A DNA stretch of 5,079 bases from JBLHKE01 sp047619485 (GTDB lineage: Bacteria; Verrucomicrobiota; Verrucomicrobiia; Verrucomicrobiales; DEV007): positions 1 through 5,079 of the forward strand of contig JBLHKE010000593.1 of the NCBI GenBank assembly GCA_047619485.1, read 5' to 3'. Below the pieces are notes generated by a model. It was not told the origin of the DNA. It worked only from the letters and a program-made list of their open reading frames with translations, and searched no databases. How positions within the stretch are numbered: position 1 is the first letter of the stretch; each line of letters begins with the position of its first letter. The position numbers were made by a program, and so were the translations under genes. Shown here piece after piece: positions 4,928 to 5,079 of the stretch.

Positions 4928-5079
4928 ATGCCCCAGCTCGATTTATACCGCTCGCAGGGCGAGCCCACCGCCGACGACGCAAACCGATTGATCCAGATCC
5001 ATAAATCAGATCGCCGAGCCGCGCCCCGAAAAGCCGAAGAAAAGGCTTGCAATTACCAAGCATATGTCCAGTATACATG
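4928..5079 (+). CDS. Probable hypothetical protein, N-terminal part (3' truncated)
   Basis: A frame from ATG at 4928 stays open to the window edge (50 codons plus 2 bases). It encodes a hydrophilic, charged N-terminus that begins MPQLDLYRSQGEPTADDANR and continues with a Lys/Arg/Ala/Glu-rich helical stretch (RRAAPRKAEEKA) and then NYQAYVQY. There is no signal peptide or recognised motif. Many codons end in G or C in the first half (CTC, TAC, CGC, GGC, GAG, ACC, GCC, GAC), like the genes to the left. GAGAA lies about 9 bases upstream as a possible weak ribosome binding site, and an in-frame stop (TAG at 4913-4915 region) closes the frame just before it. The overlapping minus-strand frame looks like its shadow. 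The call depends on sequence beyond the window. Confidence 0.45.
   Translation, partial: MPQLDLYRSQGEPTADDANRLIQIHKSDRRAAPRKAEEKACNYQAYVQYT

Noticed and set aside
4887..5078. 63-residue minus-strand frame at the right edge.
   Set aside because: It lies opposite the open plus frame from 4928 and has no recognisable motif or ribosome site; it looks like an antisense shadow.

Overview
The window looks like chromosomal DNA from a Verrucomicrobiota-type bacterium, or a relative in the PVC group. This rests on a DUF1080 lipoprotein, an SDR ending in a distinctive 'ELEQYP.IGRNPPK' tail, a 'DVYHEFSHPEQML' methyltransferase and a rhomboid-TPR protein, all of kinds I associate with planctomycete and verrucomicrobial genomes. 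Base composition is moderately GC-rich by eye. The lineage call is inference from protein style; no rRNA or marker gene is present.

Layout. At the left edge (2-412, +) is the 3' end of a rhomboid intramembrane protease carrying a cytoplasmic or periplasmic TPR tail. It is visible only when the reading frame is followed upstream of the first ATG. It converges on a three-gene minus-strand operon read from 2795 down to 409: a secreted protein of unknown function, a DUF1080 lipoprotein joined to it by an ATGA overlap, and a classical SDR oxidoreductase 9 bp further on. A 108-bp divergent intergenic region (2796-2903) separates this from a plus-strand operon (2904-4693): a small cupin, a single-polypeptide fusion of a secreted glutathione peroxidase with a SAM methyltransferase, and a 74-residue one-helix membrane protein. 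After these genes comes about 230 bp of non-coding DNA with a GC-rich hairpin and a nested set of inverted repeats around GATTTGCAATC. The right edge holds the first 50 codons of a probable further gene that runs out of the window.

How the genes may work together. The minus operon fits extracytoplasmic carbohydrate or glycoside handling: DUF1080 proteins include 3-keto-disaccharide hydrolases, and an SDR could act on a keto or hydroxyl group of a product. This link is inference. The plus operon is more unusual: a thiol peroxidase fused to a methyltransferase beside a metal-binding cupin suggests a redox or detoxification theme, but no substrate can be read from the sequence. No tRNA, rRNA, CRISPR array, transposase or phage gene was seen. 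The strongest candidate for a second look is the peroxidase-methyltransferase fusion; the nested repeat region comes next. I see no clear evidence of a complete undescribed defence or mobile system.
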